Below are positions 61,184 to 64,000 of a stretch of DNA of 64,000 nucleotides, piece after piece. The stretch comes from Effusibacillus pohliae DSM 22757 (lineage in GTDB: Bacteria; Bacillota; Bacilli; Tumebacillales; Effusibacillaceae). The notes under the pieces are model-generated. The model saw only the letters and a program-made list of their open reading frames with translations, made no database searches and was not told the DNA's origin. Location of the stretch: NCBI RefSeq assembly GCF_000376225.1, contig NZ_AQXL01000117.1:1-64000 (forward strand). Direction: 5' to 3'. The stretch's first letter is position 1, and every line of letters begins with the position of its first letter. A program made the position numbers and the translations under genes.

Positions 61184-61501
61184 GTGTCAGTCAATCTGCG
61201 GCAACACGCAATGACATTGGTCGGTCGGCCGGTGATCGCCCACCATGTGAACGGAACAGTGTATCGCGGCATTCTCCATTCCGTAACCGACGACGGGATC
61301 TACATCCGCCCGCTTTCGGGCACGCGGTACGTTTCCGGCAAAACGAAAGACCGGCGGTTCTGTTATGCGGATAACAGAAAACAAGAAACGCTCCATCCGG
61401 AACCGGTCTTCTGGTGGTGGTGGTTCATTCCCTGGGCGGCGCTGGTAGCGCTGGCGGCGATCACGGCCGCGGCGGCTGCCACATGGCCCTGGTGGTGGTA
61501 A
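61184..61501 (+). CDS. LSm-like domain protein with Trp-rich membrane tail
   Basis: 105 aa. N-terminal 45 residues (LVGRPVIAHHVNGTVYRGIL then HSVTDDGIYIRPLSG) fit the same G-V-NG-Y-G-V-GI pattern as the protein at 60262. The C-terminus is a Trp/Ala-rich hydrophobic helix (FWWWWFIPWAALVALAAITA). GTG start with AAGGAGG. Unknown family; paired architecture with 60262 is notable. Confidence 0.6.
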   Translation: MSVNLRQHAMTLVGRPVIAHHVNGTVYRGILHSVTDDGIYIRPLSGTRYVSGKTKDRRFCYADNRKQETLHPEPVFWWWWFIPWAALVALAAITAAAAATWPWWW

Positions 61502-61559
61502 CAGGCGTGGGGCAGGTGACTGCCCTTTTTTTTCGATTCGAACAAAGGGGATGAATACG

Positions 61560-62033
61560 ATGCACAAGATTCGGACGCTCCGGTTTCGCCAACGGGAACC
61601 GAAGGATGACCGGTTTATCATCGATCTCACGTTGGCTGTAATGGGCAACGTGTTTGAACAATCGGTTGGCGCCCCGCTGACCGAAGACACCATACGCCAA
61701 CACCTGAAAAGCGATGAAACGATTCTGATCATCGAACGGGGCGGCAAACCGGTCGGATACACCAGCTACAAGATTTACAAGCCTGGCCGGATGTACTGGA
61801 GTTCGCTGATTCTTTCTCCGGATCACCAGAGCAGGGGACTGGGCAGGCAAGTGGTGCGGCATGTCGAAAAAGTGGCATTGGCAAACGGTGTTCGGCGGAT
61901 CGAAGGGCATGTCCAGACCGACAACCGCCGGGCAATCTCCTTCTGGCTGAAAAACGGTTTTTCGATCACCGGCATGCCGGTCCAGGGAACCCTCGCCATC
62001 GAGAAAAGATTACCACCAAACCGCAGCGGCTGA
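61560..62033 (+). CDS. GNAT-family N-acetyltransferase
   Basis: 157 aa. Acetyl-CoA motif SPDHQSRGLGRQVVRHVEKVAL followed by RRIEGHVQTDNRRAISFWLKNGF. Substrate unknown. ATG 61560 chosen for AAGGGG spacing; an ATG 9 nt earlier is too close. Confidence 0.88.
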   Translation: MHKIRTLRFRQREPKDDRFIIDLTLAVMGNVFEQSVGAPLTEDTIRQHLKSDETILIIERGGKPVGYTSYKIYKPGRMYWSSLILSPDHQSRGLGRQVVRHVEKVALANGVRRIEGHVQTDNRRAISFWLKNGFSITGMPVQGTLAIEKRLPPNRSG

Positions 62034-62099
62034 CTCGCTGAAAAAGGGGCAGCCGCTTCCCCTGCACTACAGGGAATATGTGGTTCCCCGGAAAATGGA

Positions 62100-62789
62100 T
62101 CAGCACCGTTTGGTGCGTTTGCCATCCCGCAACTGTTTGCACAAATGAAACTCCACCAGCTCGGCGATTTTCCGGTGTCCCTCATCATTCGGATGAATCG
62201 GCCTGCGGAACGGCAGCATCAGGTCTTCCAAACGTCCATTGCGGTACCGGTTGATGTATAAATGTTCCTTGCCTTTAAACGCTGCATAGATGTCGACCAG
62301 CGTAAAATGGTATTTGGCTGCACATTTGTGAATCACCCGGTTTAGCTGTTCAACCGCTTCGACAGCGATCGGCGAATTGGGTACCGGATTGTAGACGGTC
62401 GGAACCAAGACGTACGGGATACGTTGGGATTTGATCGAACGGCACAGGTGATCCATATACATGGAGAATTCATTGAGACTGCGGCGGATCACAGCTTCCC
62501 GTTGCGAACCAAGACAAATCGAATAATAGCGCCTACGCAAATCGTTTCCTCCAACCAGCAGCGTCAAGACGTTAGTTGTTTCCCATACCGCCGGCGGAAT
62601 CCAGAAACGTACAGCCTGCAACAGATCACTGGCGGTCCAGCCGTTTCGCGCGACCACGAGGGTCCGCTCCGCCAGTGACAGACGACGAACCGTGGAGCTG
62701 ATCTGACTGACAAACGTCCGATCCCGTTCGGTTGCCTCGTGCCCGAACGTGATCGAGTCTCCAAGAGCCAAATAGACGTTGCGCGCCAA
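62100..62789 (-). CDS. SGNH/GDSL-family hydrolase
   Basis: 229 aa. Block I YLALGDSITFGHEA (catalytic Ser), block III VGGNDLR (Gly/Asn), and block V PIHPNDEGHRKIAE (Asp/His). Esterase or lipase, possibly on spore-coat or wall polymers. No signal peptide. TTG start behind GGGGGAGCCATCTC. Confidence 0.88.
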   Translation of the reverse strand: MARNVYLALGDSITFGHEATERDRTFVSQISSTVRRLSLAERTLVVARNGWTASDLLQAVRFWIPPAVWETTNVLTLLVGGNDLRRRYYSICLGSQREAVIRRSLNEFSMYMDHLCRSIKSQRIPYVLVPTVYNPVPNSPIAVEAVEQLNRVIHKCAAKYHFTLVDIYAAFKGKEHLYINRYRNGRLEDLMLPFRRPIHPNDEGHRKIAELVEFHLCKQLRDGKRTKRC

Positions 62790-62847
62790 GAGATGGCTCC
62801 CCCTTCTTCAGACTGTACCCCAGCTTCAGCAGTCAATAAGTGAAAGT

Positions 62848-62875
62848 AAAAAAGCGGCCAAAATCGGCCGCTTTC
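62848..62875 (-). terminator. Terminator of the YjcZ-like gene
   Basis: Minus strand AAAGCGGCCG / GGCCGCTTTTTT. Confidence 0.85.
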
Positions 62876-62911
62876 GGAACAAGCTGCCGGCAGGCTCGCA
62901 GCCGGGCACGA

Positions 62912-63040
62912 TCAATACATCGGACCGGGTGCTGCAGCCGCTGCGGGACCCGGATACCCGGGAACAAGCAGGAAGAACAGCACAAAGATGATCAGGAACA
63001 CCACCGCCCAACGAGTGTAGCCTCCAAAAGCACCGTACAT
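62912..63040 (-). CDS. YjcZ-family-like sporulation peptide
   Basis: 42 aa: MYGAFGGYTRWAVVFLIIFV then LFFLLVPGYPG, AAAAAPGPMY. The (G)FGG...ALIVVLFILL-type opening and single helix are the YjcZ/YhcO-like small sporulation family; the Pro/Ala tail is extra. Strong ribosome site AAGGGGGGAATCGA. Confidence 0.72.
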   Translation of the reverse strand: MYGAFGGYTRWAVVFLIIFVLFFLLVPGYPGPAAAAAPGPMY

Positions 63041-63256
63041 TCGATTCCCCCCTTTCCACATGCTTTACAGTATGTGGGGCGGAGGCGTTCGGAAGCGGTA
63101 TTTGCCCCGGGATATGCGCCCGATTCTTTCTCTGCAATCGAAAACACGTTCTTTTTCCGCAGCAGCATGCGGAGATCAGACCAGGCGCAATCGCACCTTG
63201 TCCTGAATAAAATGGATCGAACACCAATCTCCCATTCTTTTGTAGAGGAGCCTGCC

Positions 63257-63505
63257 ATGCCCGAGATTCGTAGGTATTTCGACGAACCATTTTTCACGCT
63301 GCTTCCTTCGCCGCCTTTGGGAATGCTCGATCCCTGTTATGCCAGGTGGCTGGAAGTGAACCGCCTCGTATCTGAACGCGCCGCGATTTGCAAGCGCTGC
63401 GGAGCTGCCTCGCTGGAATGCCATTACGCCCGTGAGCGTTATTTTGAGGCAGCCAGGCAATATGCGTTTTGCCTGGATGACACATGGGGGCTGGAAGAAT
63501 TTTAA
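63257..63505 (+). CDS. Small hypothetical protein with paired cysteines
   Basis: 82 aa. One CxxC (CKRCGAASLECH) with a further Cys and His, suggesting a small metal site. GAGGAGCCTGCC before the ATG decides the start; the frame further upstream is antisense to the YjcZ-like gene. Not recognised. Confidence 0.6.
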   Translation: MPEIRRYFDEPFFTLLPSPPLGMLDPCYARWLEVNRLVSERAAICKRCGAASLECHYARERYFEAARQYAFCLDDTWGLEEF

Positions 63506-63521
63506 AACCAAGCGTCAAAAC

Positions 63522-63555
63522 AAGAACCCTTCCCTGTTCGACAGGAAGGGTTCTT
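63522..63555. terminator. Bidirectional terminator
   Basis: AAGAACCCTTCC / GGAAGGGTTCTT; overlaps the gerPB stop codon by two bases. Confidence 0.85.
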
Positions 63556-63784
63556 ACGATGGCAGAGATTCAGGTGCCGCTTGATTGCCTACTTCCGTGA
63601 TCACTCCTGGTTCAAGCGGCGGTTGCGGTGCAGGCATCGCCGGCGCCGCCGGAACCGCCTCAGTCGTTTCGTACGATTCCGAATAGGAGCGGATCATTCC
63701 GCTGCTCCCGATTTGGATGATCGACGCTCCGCCTATGCTGTTTATCGTGAACGTTCCAATGTGGATGGTCTGTACGATCTTCAT
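63554..63784 (-). CDS. gerPB: GerPB-like spore germination protein
   Basis: 76 aa. IVQTIHIGTFTINSIGGASI followed by IQIGSSGMIRSYSESYETTE: the GerPB motif (xxINSIxxxSxxQIGSxG). Pro/Ala-rich tail. ATG with GTGGGGCGGCG upstream. 17 nt after the GerPA/PF-like gene. Confidence 0.8.
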   Translation of the reverse strand: MKIVQTIHIGTFTINSIGGASIIQIGSSGMIRSYSESYETTEAVPAAPAMPAPQPPLEPGVITEVGNQAAPESLPS

Positions 63785-63801
63785 AAAACGCCGCCCCACT
63801 A

Positions 63802-64000
63802 TTAAAGTCCTACCATATTTTCATCCACAAGATCCTGGTCGTTCGTGTTGGTCGAGCTGATTACGTTATAAGTAGATGGAAAATCACCCGTATTGAAGGA
63901 ACCGGATCCGGCGTACGTCTTGGTTGCCGTTTTCGGTGCAATAATTCCGACATCGCCGATGTGAACCACCCCGCCGCTGCCCACGCTGATCACTTTCAGC
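63802..64000 (-). CDS. GerPA/GerPF-like spore germination protein (5' end beyond the window)
   Basis: At least 65 residues: VISVGSGGVVHIGDVGIIAP then TKTYAGSGSFNTGDFPSTYN, VISSTNTNDQDLVDENMVGL. The GSGSFNTGD...SxTNTxDxDxxDxN core is shared by GerPA and GerPF. Reading continues past 64000; the true start is not visible. Confidence 0.85.
   Translation of the reverse strand, partial: LKVISVGSGGVVHIGDVGIIAPKTATKTYAGSGSFNTGDFPSTYNVISSTNTNDQDLVDENMVGL

Overview
The window comes from an endospore-forming Firmicute (Bacillota). It carries GerP-type germination proteins, YtrH/YtrI, a YjcZ-like peptide and a broken SleL/YaaH cortex hydrolase. Arginine and proline catabolism is run by sigma-54/RocR/PutR modules as in Bacillus, and the cytochrome c oxidase is of ba3 type. 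The moderately high GC and gene style suggest the Alicyclobacillaceae (Effusibacillus/Tumebacillus-like); that placement is inference. No rRNA, tRNA or CRISPR array was seen.

Layout. 1-262 is the 5' end of a group II intron sitting just behind the terminator of an LCP cell-wall ligase gene. 310-7000 is mixed housekeeping (LCP ligase, DUF1189 plus the c-di-AMP sensor CbpB/DarB, an L,D-transpeptidase, PhzF, VOC, a DUF2334 deacetylase). 7040-21000 is an amino-acid catabolic island: rocD-rocF-rocA behind a sigma-54 promoter, divergent rocR, a broken rocE-like permease that keeps a perfect sigma-54 promoter, a second P5C dehydrogenase, and proline dehydrogenase with its own sigma-54 promoter and divergent putR. 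An acyl-CoA ligase/dehydrogenase/TetR cassette and a tiny ORF with a hairpin-masked ribosome site are set inside it. 22665-29768 holds a branched-chain amino-acid ABC transporter and a PutR-like regulator whose AAA+ domain has lost its catalytic motifs. 30099-32383 holds a PII-like gene and a glycine riboswitch ahead of UPF0237/UPF0210.

32446-44114 is a respiratory/nitrogen-oxide region: cbaDBA oxidase, a chemoreceptor, a cupredoxin lipoprotein, an NreBC-like two-component system with a cysteine-rich PAS domain, a radical SAM/SPASM protein, an NreA-like GAF protein, a UspA protein, a cupin-hemerythrin fusion, YwiC, and the remains of a quinol NO reductase behind an FNR box. A 16-bp near-palindrome TCRGGGARYTCCCTGA recurs four times upstream of four of these units and is probably the NreC-like operator.

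44264-53391 is a reactive-sulfur region: CstR repressor, TusA, rhodaneses, rhodanese-persulfide dioxygenase, a TauE-type exporter, a DsrE-like protein, and a HesB-like protein that appears to be a selenoprotein (in-frame UGA followed by a SECIS-like hairpin). ATACC-N6-GGTAT operators precede three of its units. 53528-56182 holds a frameshifted CcoG-like gene, a Crp/Fnr regulator and small enzymes. 56449-58059 is a siroheme nitrite/sulfite reductase. 58194-64000 is mainly sporulation and spore-coat genes.

The window holds many decaying genes (rocE-like, globin, norZ, sleL, thioredoxin, possibly ccoG), suggesting a genome that is shedding functions, with several of their promoters still intact.
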